Of a DNA stretch of 64,000 nt, positions 19,205-28,131 are shown in pieces. The notes below the pieces were generated by a model. The model was not told where the DNA came from. It did no database searches and worked only from the letters and a program-made list of their open reading frames with translations. Made by a program: the position numbers and the translations under genes. Each line of letters begins with the position of its first letter. The stretch's first letter is position 1. Source of the DNA: Paraburkholderia sp. FT54 (lineage in GTDB: Bacteria; Pseudomonadota; Gammaproteobacteria; Burkholderiales; Burkholderiaceae); NCBI RefSeq assembly GCF_031585635.1, contig NZ_CP134195.1:1116001-1180000 (forward strand). Direction: 5' to 3'.

Positions 19205-20200
19205 ATGCATGTGCCACCGACGCCCAGTAACGAAAGCGCCCGTCTCGACACCCTGCGTGCGCTGCATATTCTCGATACATTGCCGGAAGAGCGCTTCGAC
19301 CGCCTGACCCGGCTCGCGAAGCGACTCTTCAGTGTGCCCATCGCGCTCGTGAGCCTGGTCGATGCGGACCGTCAATGGTTCAAGTCGTGTGTCGGCATGG
19401 AGGCGAGCGAGACCTCGCGCGATGTGTCGTTCTGCGCGCACGCGATTCTCGGCGACGAAATCCTGATGGTGCCCGACACCCTCGCGGACGAGCGGTTTCA
19501 CGACAACCCGCTCGTCACGGACAACCCGAGTATCCGTTTCTACGCCGGCTGTCCGCTGACGGTGCCCGACGGCAGCAAGCTCGGCACACTCTGTCTGATC
19601 GACACCAAGCCGCGTGGCCTCGACGAAGAAGAGCGCGAATTGCTGAGCGATCTGGCGCGCATGGCCGAGCAGGAATTGGCGGCCGTGCAGTTGGCCACGC
19701 TCGACGACCTGACGCTTCTGTCTAACCGGCGCGGTTTCGAGGCCCTCGCGCAACATGCGCTGAACGTTTGCAAGCGCATGCACAAGCCGGCGTCGCTGCT
19801 GTTTTTCGACCTGAACGATTTCAAGCAGATCAACGACACGCTCGGCCACGCCGAAGGCGATCGCGCGCTAAAGACCTTTGCCGACGTCTTGCGCGCCGCA
19901 CTGCGCGAAAGCGATGTGATCGGGCGGCTCGGCGGCGACGAGTTCGTCGTGCTGCTCACCGATTCGGACAGCGGCGCCACGCGGGAAGTGACGCAGCGTC
20001 TCACGCAGTTGCTCGACACGCGCAATGCCGAAGCGCGGCGCGGCTATGACATCCGCTATAGCGTCGGGCAGATTCAATACGATCCTGCCCGCCACGAATC
20101 GGTTGCCGAATTGCTGGCGGCCGCCGACGCCGCGATGTACAGCCACAAACAGGCGTCGAAGGCGCGCCGCGCGTCGCAACTGAGCGCGGCACGGCGGTGA
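19205..20200 (+). CDS. GAF-domain diguanylate cyclase
   Basis: A 331-residue cytoplasmic protein. Residues about 8-160 are a GAF domain (typical text RFYAGCPLTVPDGSKLGTLC). Residues about 170-325 are a GGDEF domain with the active site GGDEF at 243-247. RESD (234-237) sits exactly five residues before it, so the RxxD inhibitory site is intact. It should make cyclic di-GMP from GTP and be subject to product inhibition. The ligand of the GAF domain is unknown. No phosphodiesterase is adjacent. The start at 19205 matches the usual SNESARLDTLRALHILDT opening. Confidence 0.92.
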   Translation: MHVPPTPSNESARLDTLRALHILDTLPEERFDRLTRLAKRLFSVPIALVSLVDADRQWFKSCVGMEASETSRDVSFCAHAILGDEILMVPDTLADERFHDNPLVTDNPSIRFYAGCPLTVPDGSKLGTLCLIDTKPRGLDEEERELLSDLARMAEQELAAVQLATLDDLTLLSNRRGFEALAQHALNVCKRMHKPASLLFFDLNDFKQINDTLGHAEGDRALKTFADVLRAALRESDVIGRLGGDEFVVLLTDSDSGATREVTQRLTQLLDTRNAEARRGYDIRYSVGQIQYDPARHESVAELLAAADAAMYSHKQASKARRASQLSAARR

Positions 20201-20271
20201 CGCCGGCACGCGCGCCATAATCACACATCGCCGCTATCCGCGCGGTGCGACTCTTTCTTTAGAACGTTGTC

Positions 20272-20766
20272 ATGACTGAACCGCAGCAAACCGCCGCCAC
20301 GCGGCTGGCGCAACTCGAATGGCGCTGGAAATCCTTCGACGAGCTCACGGGCCTCGAGGTCTATACGATGCTGGGCGCGCGTAGCGCGGTGTTCGTCATC
20401 GAGCAGAACTGCTTGTACGGCGATATCGACGGACTCGATAAGGATGCATGGCATCTGCTGGTCTATGGCCCTGGCGAAAAACGGCCGGCGCTCGCGGGTT
20501 ATCTGCGCGTGCTGCTGCCCGATGCGGACGACACGGATATCCGCATTGGGCGTGTGCTCACGACCGCGGATTTCCGTGGCATCGGTCTGGGCAATGCGAT
20601 GCTCGAACGGTCCCTGACGCACATTCGCGCGCAGTGGCCAGGCACGCCGATCCGCTTGCACGCGCAGGCGCATTTGCAAGGCTTCTATGGTGCGTTTGGC
20701 TTCGCGCCTGTTTCGGAGATTCACGAGGAAGACGGCATCCCGCATGTGTGGATGCGTTCAGCCTGA
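20272..20766 (+). CDS. elaA: GNAT N-acetyltransferase, ElaA type
   Basis: The 164-residue ElaA-like protein begins with the family text LEWRWKSFDELTGLEVYTML and VFVIEQNCLYGDIDGLD. The acetyl-CoA loop of the GNAT fold is RVLTTADFRGIGLGNAML. The acceptor substrate is not known for this family. The gene lies alone, 71 nt after the diguanylate cyclase, and could be read from its promoter. It converges on the ctaG gene. Confidence 0.88.
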   Translation: MTEPQQTAATRLAQLEWRWKSFDELTGLEVYTMLGARSAVFVIEQNCLYGDIDGLDKDAWHLLVYGPGEKRPALAGYLRVLLPDADDTDIRIGRVLTTADFRGIGLGNAMLERSLTHIRAQWPGTPIRLHAQAHLQGFYGAFGFAPVSEIHEEDGIPHVWMRSA

Positions 20767-20827
20767 AGCGGCTACATCGAGCTGAGCCCGCCGCGGGCGT
20801 GCCGCCTTGCGAATCGAATCGTGGATA

Positions 20828-21712
20828 TCAGCGGCTACCGCCCGTCGGCGCTGAAGCAGTGGGCGCCAACGCCTGCTTCGCAGTCGCACGCCGTTCGCCG
20901 CGCAGGCGTCCGCGCGCCGACAGCCGCATCCAGTGACGCAAGGCGAGCAAGGCGCCGATCACGCTCATCATCGAACCCGGAATCCACAGCAACAGCCCGC
21001 CGATCTGCTGATCGCGCATCGGACTCAACCACGTGAATGCGCGGCCGCAGATCGAGTAGATCGGATACAACTCGTGCGGCGTGAAGAAAATGAACGCGCC
21101 GAGCATGATCTGCGGCGGAATCGCGGCGATCACCACCAGCACGCGCTTGCCCGGCGACAGACGCGCGGGCGGCGCGGGACGCGGATCGAGCACGAGCCAC
21201 CAGAACAGCAGGCCGTCGATCACCATGCTCCAGTTCATCACGCGATACAGCCGCCAGTCGAGCATCGCCACGAAATGAATCGGCGACATCAGCCAGAAGT
21301 AGATCAACCCGACGAACAACGTGACGGCGACCACGGGATGCATCACCACGTCGAGCAGCATGCGCACCACCGGCGTTTCCAGTGCGGGCCGCACGAAACG
21401 CTGCCGCCAGCCGAACGGAATCCCCGCGCGCAACGCGGCGCCCGGATACGACAGCGCGATGAAGAACGGCCCGAGGTGATGCAGCACCAGATGCTGCGCG
21501 CGATGCATGAAGAACTCATGCTCGAAGAAATAGTCGAGCCGCGTATGCAACGCGACATACAACGCCACCAGCCCGAACCAGAAGGAGATACGCCGCGCGA
21601 CCGACACCTTCGCTTTACGCGCGCCGCGCACGAACAGGATCGCGGGCACCAGCAGCGCGATCACGACGGTCGGCGAAAACTCCCACGGATCGAGCCAGTA
21701 GAGCAGGTTCAT
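20828..21712 (-). CDS. CtaG-type cytochrome c oxidase assembly membrane protein
   Basis: The 294-residue polytopic membrane protein of the caa3_CtaG family (PF09678-like) has about seven hydrophobic segments, beginning MNLLYWLDPWEFSPTVVIALL. Histidine-rich membrane text MHRAQHLVLHHLGPFF and MHPVVAVTLFV could bind copper. Members take part in CuB insertion or copper handling for heme-copper oxidases. It is the last gene of a minus-strand trio with PCuAC and SCO, which supports a copper delivery role. It lacks the CtaG/Cox11 fold of the other protein that carries the same name. Confidence 0.85.
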   Translation of the reverse strand: MNLLYWLDPWEFSPTVVIALLVPAILFVRGARKAKVSVARRISFWFGLVALYVALHTRLDYFFEHEFFMHRAQHLVLHHLGPFFIALSYPGAALRAGIPFGWRQRFVRPALETPVVRMLLDVVMHPVVAVTLFVGLIYFWLMSPIHFVAMLDWRLYRVMNWSMVIDGLLFWWLVLDPRPAPPARLSPGKRVLVVIAAIPPQIMLGAFIFFTPHELYPIYSICGRAFTWLSPMRDQQIGGLLLWIPGSMMSVIGALLALRHWMRLSARGRLRGERRATAKQALAPTASAPTGGSR

Positions 21713-21729
21713 CGCGGCACGTTACCGGG

Positions 21730-22191
21730 TTACTTGGTCTGCGCCGGCGACTTGACGGCGAACGGCGTGTCGAGCGTTTCGCCGTCGGAGAACTTCAGCT
21801 TGAGATGTACGGTGTCGCCCGGCGCGACCTTGTGCTTCGCGTCTTCGAGCATCACGTGATAGCCGCCGGGCGCGATGGCGACCTGACCGTGCGCGGGCAC
21901 CGTCAGCTTGTCGACCATCACCATCTTCTGCGACGAGCCGTTCGATACGGTCTGATGCAGCATCGCGTCGCCGTAGTCGTTGCTGGAGATGTCGATCAGG
22001 TCGACCGGTTTGTCGCTCGCATTGACGAGCGTCGCATAGCCGGCGGCGGGTAAGTTGTTGGGCAGCCAGCGGACCCACGCGTCCTTTACGCTGATCGCGT
22101 TGGCGCCGGCCGCCTGCGCGGTCGATGCGACACCGAACGAAAGGGCGAGGGCGCAACTCAGTGCAGCGAACGTTTTGATCTTGATCGACAT
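21730..22191 (-). CDS. Periplasmic copper chaperone PCu(A)C
   Basis: A 153-residue protein with an N-terminal signal peptide (cleavage probably after AQA near residue 27). The copper ligand pattern H-x10-M-x21-H-x-M is exact: His79, Met90, His112, Met114. These proteins carry Cu(I) to the CuA centre of cytochrome oxidase, working with SCO. The gene lies 17 nt before ctaG and 18 nt after the SCO gene, so the three are probably one operon transcribed sco-pcuC-ctaG. Confidence 0.95.
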   Translation of the reverse strand: MSIKIKTFAALSCALALSFGVASTAQAAGANAISVKDAWVRWLPNNLPAAGYATLVNASDKPVDLIDISSNDYGDAMLHQTVSNGSSQKMVMVDKLTVPAHGQVAIAPGGYHVMLEDAKHKVAPGDTVHLKLKFSDGETLDTPFAVKSPAQTK

Positions 22192-22209
22192 GAATGAACT
22201 CGGGAAAGG

Positions 22210-22869
22210 TCAGGAACGGTCATCGATGATGCGGCGCAGGTCTTGTGCGATCGCATCGGGCGTGTCGTGGTCGGTGGCCAGCAGGCGCGCGCGGCCCTGG
22301 CTGTCGAACACATAGACGGCGGAACTATGGGTGACTTCATAGTTGCCGGAGGGGTCGCGCTTTTCCATCTGATACGCGACGCGGTAACGCTTGGCGAGCG
22401 ACTCGATCTGCCAGTCGGTGCCGGTCAGCCCTTCGGCGTGTTTCGAGTCGAAGGCGCCGACGTAATCGTGCAAGGCCTGCGCCGTGTCGCGCGCGGGATC
22501 GACGGTGATGAACAGGATGCGCACTTTCTGCGCGTCGGGGCCGAGCTTGCCGAGCACCTGCATCAGCCGGCCCATCGTTTCAGGGCAGACGTCCGGGCAA
22601 TGCGTGTAGCCGAAATAGACCAGCGAGGTGCGGCCCTTGAACGAATCGCCGTTGACGGGGCGGCCATCGTCGCCGGTCAGCTTGAAATCGAGATCCGGCA
22701 GGTGGCCGGTCACATTGGTCAACTGCCACGTTTCCGTGCGATGCGTGCAGCCGGCGAGTGCCGTCAGCGCGCCCAGCATCACCGTCAGCGCAAACAGGCG
22801 CGTCAACCACGGCGTGCGTGAAGAAGCGAGGCGCGTTGGCGTGTGCAGGGACGAGAGGATCGGGAACAA
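22210..22869 (-). CDS. SCO-family copper chaperone lipoprotein
   Basis: A 219-residue thioredoxin-fold protein of the SCO1/SenC family. The copper motif is CPDVC (Cys91, Cys95) with the third ligand His181 in VTHSSAVYVFD. A membrane segment ending in LTALAGC (Cys41) looks like a lipobox, so the protein is probably anchored in the inner membrane facing the periplasm. It reduces and metallates CuA of cytochrome c oxidase. The real start may be a few codons downstream of 22869, closer to the hydrophobic segment. Confidence 0.92.
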   Translation of the reverse strand: MFPILSSLHTPTRLASSRTPWLTRLFALTVMLGALTALAGCTHRTETWQLTNVTGHLPDLDFKLTGDDGRPVNGDSFKGRTSLVYFGYTHCPDVCPETMGRLMQVLGKLGPDAQKVRILFITVDPARDTAQALHDYVGAFDSKHAEGLTGTDWQIESLAKRYRVAYQMEKRDPSGNYEVTHSSAVYVFDSQGRARLLATDHDTPDAIAQDLRRIIDDRS

Positions 22870-23241
22870 AGCAGGGTTCGGTTACTCGATTGAATAGCGG
22901 CGTTACGTGTGACCGTGACGGCGCCGCTCGATTCGCCTGCGGCGCGCGCGCCCTCATAGTGTGTAAGTATGGTCGTAACGGCCATGATCTGCGTGGCTGC
23001 GACTGTATCGCAAATTCGCCGATGACGTCGCGCAGCCCCCACGGGCGCGCGGTTTGCGAGGCAATTTGACGCAGGCGACTGAAAGCGGGCTGAAGCCGGA
23101 TTGTTGTCGTTTTGAACGCAATCGCGCGGGCGGCGCCCGGCTGGGCTTGTGCCCAGCCTTACTTTCTCGAAAAATTGGTGGATGCGCGGTAAGATGCGCA
23201 CACTTTTCCGGCCGCAGAAGGCTGAAAGGCAAAACTAACCG
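22870..23241. other. Divergent intergenic region between the SCO operon and otsB
   Basis: This is 372 nt holding the start signals of both divergent units. No RNA gene, repeat or convincing -35/-10 pair was recognised. Confidence 0.5.
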
Positions 23242-23991
23242 ATGCAAGCACTTCCGGCTGTTATGTCTCCGAGCGAGACGGCATTTTTCTTCGATTTCGA
23301 CGGTACGCTCGTCGAACTCGCCCTCACGCCGGACGGCGTGCTGGTGCAACCTCGCGTGATCGATTTGCTGAGCGAGCTGCGCAGTCTGACGAACGGCGCG
23401 GTCGCGGTTGTGTCGGGCCGTGGTATCGACAGCATCGACGGGTTCCTCGGCATGCCCGATCTGCCGATCGCCGGCCTGCACGGCGCCGAGCGGCGCGATG
23501 CGAACGGCGACACGCAGCGCATCGGCTTTCATGACGAGCGGCTGCTGCGCATGGAGCAGGTGCTCGCGCAGGTAGTCAACGAAAACCCCGGCATGCTGCT
23601 CGAGATCAAGGGCGCGGCCGTGGCGCTGCACTACCGGAACGCGCCGGATCGCGAGCCGGTGGCGCGCGCGGCGACCGAGCGGCTGGTGGCCGATTACGCC
23701 GGCTCCTACGTCCTGCAGCCGGGCAAGATGGTCTACGAAATCAAACCCAAGGATGTCGACAAGGGCCGCGCGCTGCGCGCGTTCCTCGACGAGCCGCCTT
23801 TCGTCGGGCGCAAGCCGGTCTTCGCCGGCGACGACCTGACCGACGAGAAAGGTTTTGCCGTCGTCAACGAGCGCGGCGGCGTGTCGATCAAGGTCGGTCC
23901 GGGCGAGACGATGGCGCGTACGCGCATCGACTCGGTGTCGGGACTGCTCGACTGGCTCGCATCGATCGTCGCGGCGGCGCGCACAGCATGA
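23242..23991 (+). CDS. otsB: Trehalose-6-phosphate phosphatase
   Basis: A 249-residue HAD-family phosphatase. Motif I FFFDFDGTLVEL gives nucleophile Asp18 and Asp20; SGRGIDSIDGFLG, GLHGAERRD and the late metal-binding GDDLTDEKGF match trehalose phosphatases. It converts trehalose 6-phosphate to trehalose, the second step of the OtsAB pathway. A start at Met8 is also possible. otsA follows 55 nt downstream, so both steps are encoded together in the order otsB-otsA. Confidence 0.96.
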   Translation: MQALPAVMSPSETAFFFDFDGTLVELALTPDGVLVQPRVIDLLSELRSLTNGAVAVVSGRGIDSIDGFLGMPDLPIAGLHGAERRDANGDTQRIGFHDERLLRMEQVLAQVVNENPGMLLEIKGAAVALHYRNAPDREPVARAATERLVADYAGSYVLQPGKMVYEIKPKDVDKGRALRAFLDEPPFVGRKPVFAGDDLTDEKGFAVVNERGGVSIKVGPGETMARTRIDSVSGLLDWLASIVAAARTA

Positions 23992-24046
23992 TGGTCGCGC
24001 CGCGCCGCTCTCAGCAAACAACGCACTGCATCGGGAATCGCGCTTC

Positions 24047-25507
24047 ATGAGCCGACTGATCATCGTATCGAACCGGGTTGCGCCGATCTCGGAGGGCGGC
24101 CCGGCGGCGGGTGGTCTGGCGGTCGGCGTGTACGACGCGCTGAAGGAAACCGGCGGCATGTGGTTCGGCTGGAGCGGTGACGTACTCAGCTCGGGTCAGC
24201 CGCAAATCAAGGTCGAGGAGCGCGGCCCGGTGACCTTCGCGACCATCGCGCTGATGCGCCGCGACTACGATCAGTACTATCGTGGCTTCTCGAACGCTAC
24301 GCTGTGGCCCGCGTTCCACTATCGCGCCGACCTGCTGCAATACGACCGGCACGACTTCGGGGGCTATTGCCGCGTGAATGCGTGGCTTGCGCAACAACTC
24401 GTGCCGCTGCTGCGCGAAGACGACGTGATCTGGGTCCACGATTACCATCTGATTCCGTTCGCGCAGGCGCTGCGCGCGGCGGGCGTGAAGAATCGCATCG
24501 GCTTTTTCCTGCACATTCCGTTTCCGGCTTCGCAAGTATTGCTGGCGGTGCCGCCGCATCGCGAACTGGTCGAAGCGCTATGTTCGTTCGATCTGCTTGG
24601 CTTTCAAACGGCACCGGATCTGCGCGCGTTCTCCGATTACGTCATCAATGAGGCGAACGGCACGGTCGACGCATCGGCGAAAGGCCCGCTGACGATCCAG
24701 GCGTTCGGCCGCACGCTGCGCGCGGCGGCGTATCCGATCGGCGTCTATCCGGACGAGATCGCCGAACTCGCGAAAGCGGGTGAGCGCGGCAAACCGGTCC
24801 GCACGATGAAGGCGACGCTGCATTCGCGCAAACTGATCATGAGTGTGGACCGGCTCGATTATTCGAAAGGACTGGTCGAGCGTTTTCGCGCTTTCGAGCG
24901 GCTGCTCGAACACGCGACCGCGCAGCGCAACAAGGTGTCGTTCCTGCAGATCGCGCCGCCGACGCGCGCCGACATGCACGCGTACCAGGACATCCGCCTG
25001 CAGCTCGAAGGGGAGTCGGGACGTATCAACGGGCGCTTCGCCGAACTGGACTGGACGCCGATTCTCTACATCCACAAGCAGTACGAGCGCTCGGTGCTGG
25101 CCGCGCTGTTTCGCACCGCGCACGTCGGCTATGTCACACCGTTGCGTGATGGCATGAACCTCGTCGCCAAGGAGTATGTCTCGGCACAGGATCCGGAGAA
25201 TCCCGGCGTGCTCGTGCTGTCGCGTTTTGCCGGCGCCGCGCAGGAACTGGACGGCGCGCTGATCGTCAATCCGGTCGATATCGATGGCATGGCCGAGGCG
25301 CTCGCGCGGGCGCTCGACATGCCGCTCGCGGAGCGTCAGTCGCGTCATCGCGACATGATGGTGCAGTTGCGCGAAAACAATGTGTCGGTATGGCGCGATA
25401 ACTTCATGCGCGATTTGCAGGGCGTCGCTGGTGCAAAGAGCACCCGGAACGGGAAGGCGCGCGCAGTGCCGGGGAAAAAGGCAACGCGCGAAACCCAGGC
25501 CGGGTAG
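24047..25507 (+). CDS. otsA: Trehalose-6-phosphate synthase (GT20)
   Basis: A 486-residue GT20 enzyme that joins UDP-glucose and glucose 6-phosphate. Recognisable parts are the N-terminal [12 protein letters not shown] and glycine loop [24 protein letters not shown], the phosphosugar site [19 protein letters not shown], and the C-terminal [12 protein letters not shown]. The start at 24047 is the family N-terminus; the open frame further upstream overlaps otsB and is not coding. A basic tail of about 25 residues ends the protein. A terminator follows. Confidence 0.97.
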   Translation: MSRLIIVSNRVAPISEGGPAAGGLAVGVYDALKETGGMWFGWSGDVLSSGQPQIKVEERGPVTFATIALMRRDYDQYYRGFSNATLWPAFHYRADLLQYDRHDFGGYCRVNAWLAQQLVPLLREDDVIWVHDYHLIPFAQALRAAGVKNRIGFFLHIPFPASQVLLAVPPHRELVEALCSFDLLGFQTAPDLRAFSDYVINEANGTVDASAKGPLTIQAFGRTLRAAAYPIGVYPDEIAELAKAGERGKPVRTMKATLHSRKLIMSVDRLDYSKGLVERFRAFERLLEHATAQRNKVSFLQIAPPTRADMHAYQDIRLQLEGESGRINGRFAELDWTPILYIHKQYERSVLAALFRTAHVGYVTPLRDGMNLVAKEYVSAQDPENPGVLVLSRFAGAAQELDGALIVNPVDIDGMAEALARALDMPLAERQSRHRDMMVQLRENNVSVWRDNFMRDLQGVAGAKSTRNGKARAVPGKKATRETQAG

Positions 25508-25540
25508 GCTGCGTTCAAGGCTGCTTGCAGCGCGCATAAA

Positions 25541-25574
25541 AAGAAAAGCCGCTCGAGAGCGGCTTTTCTTTCTT
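25541..25574. terminator. Bidirectional terminator between otsA and the ABC transporter
   Basis: AAGAAAAGCCGCT (25541-25553) pairs with AGCGGCTTTTCTT (25558-25570) around CGAG. It can serve both converging genes. Confidence 0.88.
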
Positions 25575-25603
25575 CTGGCGGCGAAGGCTCGTAGCTCGCG
25601 GGC

Positions 25604-27535
25604 TCAGACCACGTGCTGTTCGTCGACCTTCTTGCCGCCGATGTGCAGCGTGTGGCCCTTGCCATACTGCTTGGTGAGCAGATCGCGATACAGGCCCGGA
25701 CGCTGGCGCAGCTCTTCCGGGCTGCCGTCGTCGATGACCTTGCCGGCGCTCATCACGATGATCCGGTCGAAGTTGTTCAGCGTCGACAGACGGTGCGCGA
25801 TCGCGACCACCGTGCGGCCGACCATCAGCCGGTCGAGTGCCTTCTGGATCGCTTCTTCCGACGCGCTGTCGAGCGCCGAGGTGGCTTCGTCGAGCAGCAG
25901 GATCGGCGCGTTCTTCAGAATCGCGCGTGCAATCGCGATCCGCTGGCGCTGGCCGCCCGACAGCTTCACGCCGCGGTCGCCGACGATCGTGTCATAGCCT
26001 TCCGGCATGGCCTCGATGAAGTCCGCGCAACGCGCCTCGCGCGCGGCCGCGAGCACTTCTTCGCGGCTCGCCTCCGGGCGCCCGTAGGCGATGTTCTCGT
26101 ACACCGTGCGATGGAACAGCGAGATGTCCTGCGGCACCAACGCGATCGCGTGACGCAGGCTGTCTTGCGTGATCGTGGCGATGTCCTGGCCGTCGATCCT
26201 GATCGCGCCGCCTTGGGTTTCGTAGAAACGCTGCAGCAATGCCAGCACCGTCGATTTACCCGCGCCCGACTTGCCGATCAGTCCGACGCGCTGGCCGGGT
26301 TCGATATGCAGGTCGAAGTGATCGAGAATCGGGCGACGGCGCGGGTAGGCGAACGTCACGCTTTCGAAATCGATGCGGCCGCCTTGCGGCACGAGTTCGG
26401 TCGCGCCGTCGCGATCCGGCATGCCGTGTGGTTCGAGCAGCGTGCGTACGGCTTCAGCGAGGCGCGCCACGTGCTGCGTGACGTCGACGAGTGCCACGGC
26501 CAGATCGCGGGTGCCGTGCAGGATCGTGAAGCCGAGCGAACTGACGAGCACGATGTCACCCGAAGTCGCCTTGCCTTGATCCCACAGCCAGAGCGCCCAG
26601 CCCAGCAAGCCCGCCGACAGCAGCGCGGTGATCACCGCGTGCAGCAGGCGCAACTTTTCCAGATACAGCAGGCTCTGCTGGCGCGCATCCATCTCGGCTT
26701 TGACCGTCGCGCCGAAACGCTGTTGCTCGCGAAACGTCATGCCGAAAGCGCGCACGAGGCCCATGTTGCTGATCACGTCGACCAGCTCGCCGTCCACCGA
26801 CGCCGCCTTGGTGGCGAAATGGTGATGGCGCGCCGAGCCGCGACCGGCCAGTTTGTACAGCACGACCGACAGAATGGCCGAGCACAGCATCAGGCCGCAG
26901 GCCATCAGCGGATTCACCGCGATGATCATGACGATCGCGCCGAGCACCGCGATGCACGGCGGCAGCACGTTCCATGCGGTGGTGTTCTCAGCCGTATAGA
27001 CCGCGTTAGAGGTTGCCGTGATCCGGCTCGCGAGCATGCCCGGCTGTTTCTCGGAGTAGTAGGTGGGCGAGTGTCCGCTCAGATACTGGAACAGGTCGCG
27101 CCGCAGGTCGCCGGTCACGGCGACGAACGTATGCGCGGCGACCCAGCCGCCGACCCGCCACAGCATGTTGTCGGCGGCGATCAGGCCGACCAGGATGGCG
27201 AACGCGCCCCACAGCGGACCGGGATGATGCCGGCCTTCGCCGAGCACGTCGATCAGGTGTTTAATCGCGTATTGCGAAGCGAGCGCACAGCCCACGGCCG
27301 CAAACACGCTGCACAGGACGATCGCGTGCGCGAGCGGATGGCGGCGGATAAAGCGGAAAAGGAACGCAAGCGGCCTATGCGCATAGCTCGCGAGCTTTGC
27401 GTTCTGGGCATTACGCTGGGCGATGGTTAAATGTTCCAATTGATCGTGAGGTCGATGTGTTTCGGGTTGTGCATGCAAAGCGTAGGCCACATGGAAAAGG
27501 TTCGCCGCGAAGCCGATGCTTCGCATTGTAAACAT
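25604..27535 (-). CDS. ABC transporter, fused permease and ATPase (exporter type)
   Basis: The 643-residue half-transporter has an N-terminal six-helix exporter domain (about 60-370) and a C-terminal ATPase with Walker A GKSGAGKS (near 420), signature LSGGQRQR (near 525), Walker B ILLLDEATSALD and H-loop IAHRLSTL. It resembles MsbA-type multidrug/lipid exporters, but the substrate cannot be read from sequence. The first about 45 residues before the membrane domain are unlike the family, and no ribosome binding site is seen at 27535, so translation may begin later. The second ABC exporter at 31063-32940 has the same architecture. Confidence 0.9.
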   Translation of the reverse strand: MFTMRSIGFAANLFHVAYALHAQPETHRPHDQLEHLTIAQRNAQNAKLASYAHRPLAFLFRFIRRHPLAHAIVLCSVFAAVGCALASQYAIKHLIDVLGEGRHHPGPLWGAFAILVGLIAADNMLWRVGGWVAAHTFVAVTGDLRRDLFQYLSGHSPTYYSEKQPGMLASRITATSNAVYTAENTTAWNVLPPCIAVLGAIVMIIAVNPLMACGLMLCSAILSVVLYKLAGRGSARHHHFATKAASVDGELVDVISNMGLVRAFGMTFREQQRFGATVKAEMDARQQSLLYLEKLRLLHAVITALLSAGLLGWALWLWDQGKATSGDIVLVSSLGFTILHGTRDLAVALVDVTQHVARLAEAVRTLLEPHGMPDRDGATELVPQGGRIDFESVTFAYPRRRPILDHFDLHIEPGQRVGLIGKSGAGKSTVLALLQRFYETQGGAIRIDGQDIATITQDSLRHAIALVPQDISLFHRTVYENIAYGRPEASREEVLAAAREARCADFIEAMPEGYDTIVGDRGVKLSGGQRQRIAIARAILKNAPILLLDEATSALDSASEEAIQKALDRLMVGRTVVAIAHRLSTLNNFDRIIVMSAGKVIDDGSPEELRQRPGLYRDLLTKQYGKGHTLHIGGKKVDEQHVV

Positions 27536-28131
27536 GCAAAAGCGATTGCGCCCTGTGTATCCGGGCCTTGACGCGATTGATTTCGCGATAGACGTCCGTG
27601 GACCGGCTGCTGCTCAACCCCTCCACGGGGGCGGGGTTCACGGGGGCAGTGGGACATTTCGGGATATAATTACAAATTGCATTCAACCGCGCTGCGGCAT
27701 TTCTTCAACGCTTGCCGGCAAAGTTGACGCAAGAGCTTACGAGGCCGCCTCGGCGGTCCGTGCCGCAAGCCAGTTGCCACTGTAGAACTGTCTTAGAAAA
27801 CAAGGGTTTGCAAAGTGTTTCGCCCTTGTAACAACGTAAAGACTTTGAAATGTTGTGGTGCAACGAGAATCCCGGCATTGATAATGCATGCTTCGTAGGC
27901 CCATCGAATTTTCTGACAGTTTGTCAACGTAGGTCTCATGTGTGCGTTTACCGGCACATGCGCAGACGTTGATCACTGGTCTGGGCTCACTACCCAAGCG
28001 ATCCATCGCAGGATTTTCTCGAAAGAATCAGGCCCGCGCCGGCATGTCCGGCCAGACTGCCCTGGCGAGCAAGCGAGTCGCTTTTACCAAACGCAGTACC
28101 TTTGCCTGATTTTTTACGAGGAGTTCTTCAT
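27536..28131. other. Intergenic region upstream of the glycosyltransferase, no gene seen
   Basis: This is 596 nt between divergent genes, with parts visibly lower in GC than the flanks. It holds an isolated TATAAT at 27665-27670, a GATAAT at 27880-27885 and a TGACA-GTT-TGTCA palindrome at 27914-27926. None has a good -35 partner. ORFs here show no family signature. Confidence 0.5.

Noticed and set aside
25613..27430. Plus-strand open frame of 605 codons opposite the ABC transporter
   Set aside because: Arg/His/Gln/Ala-rich translation; the minus strand has all ABC motifs.
27665..27670. TATAAT as a promoter for the glycosyltransferase
   Set aside because: No usable -35 and more than 450 nt from the start codon; kept only as a note on the intergenic region.
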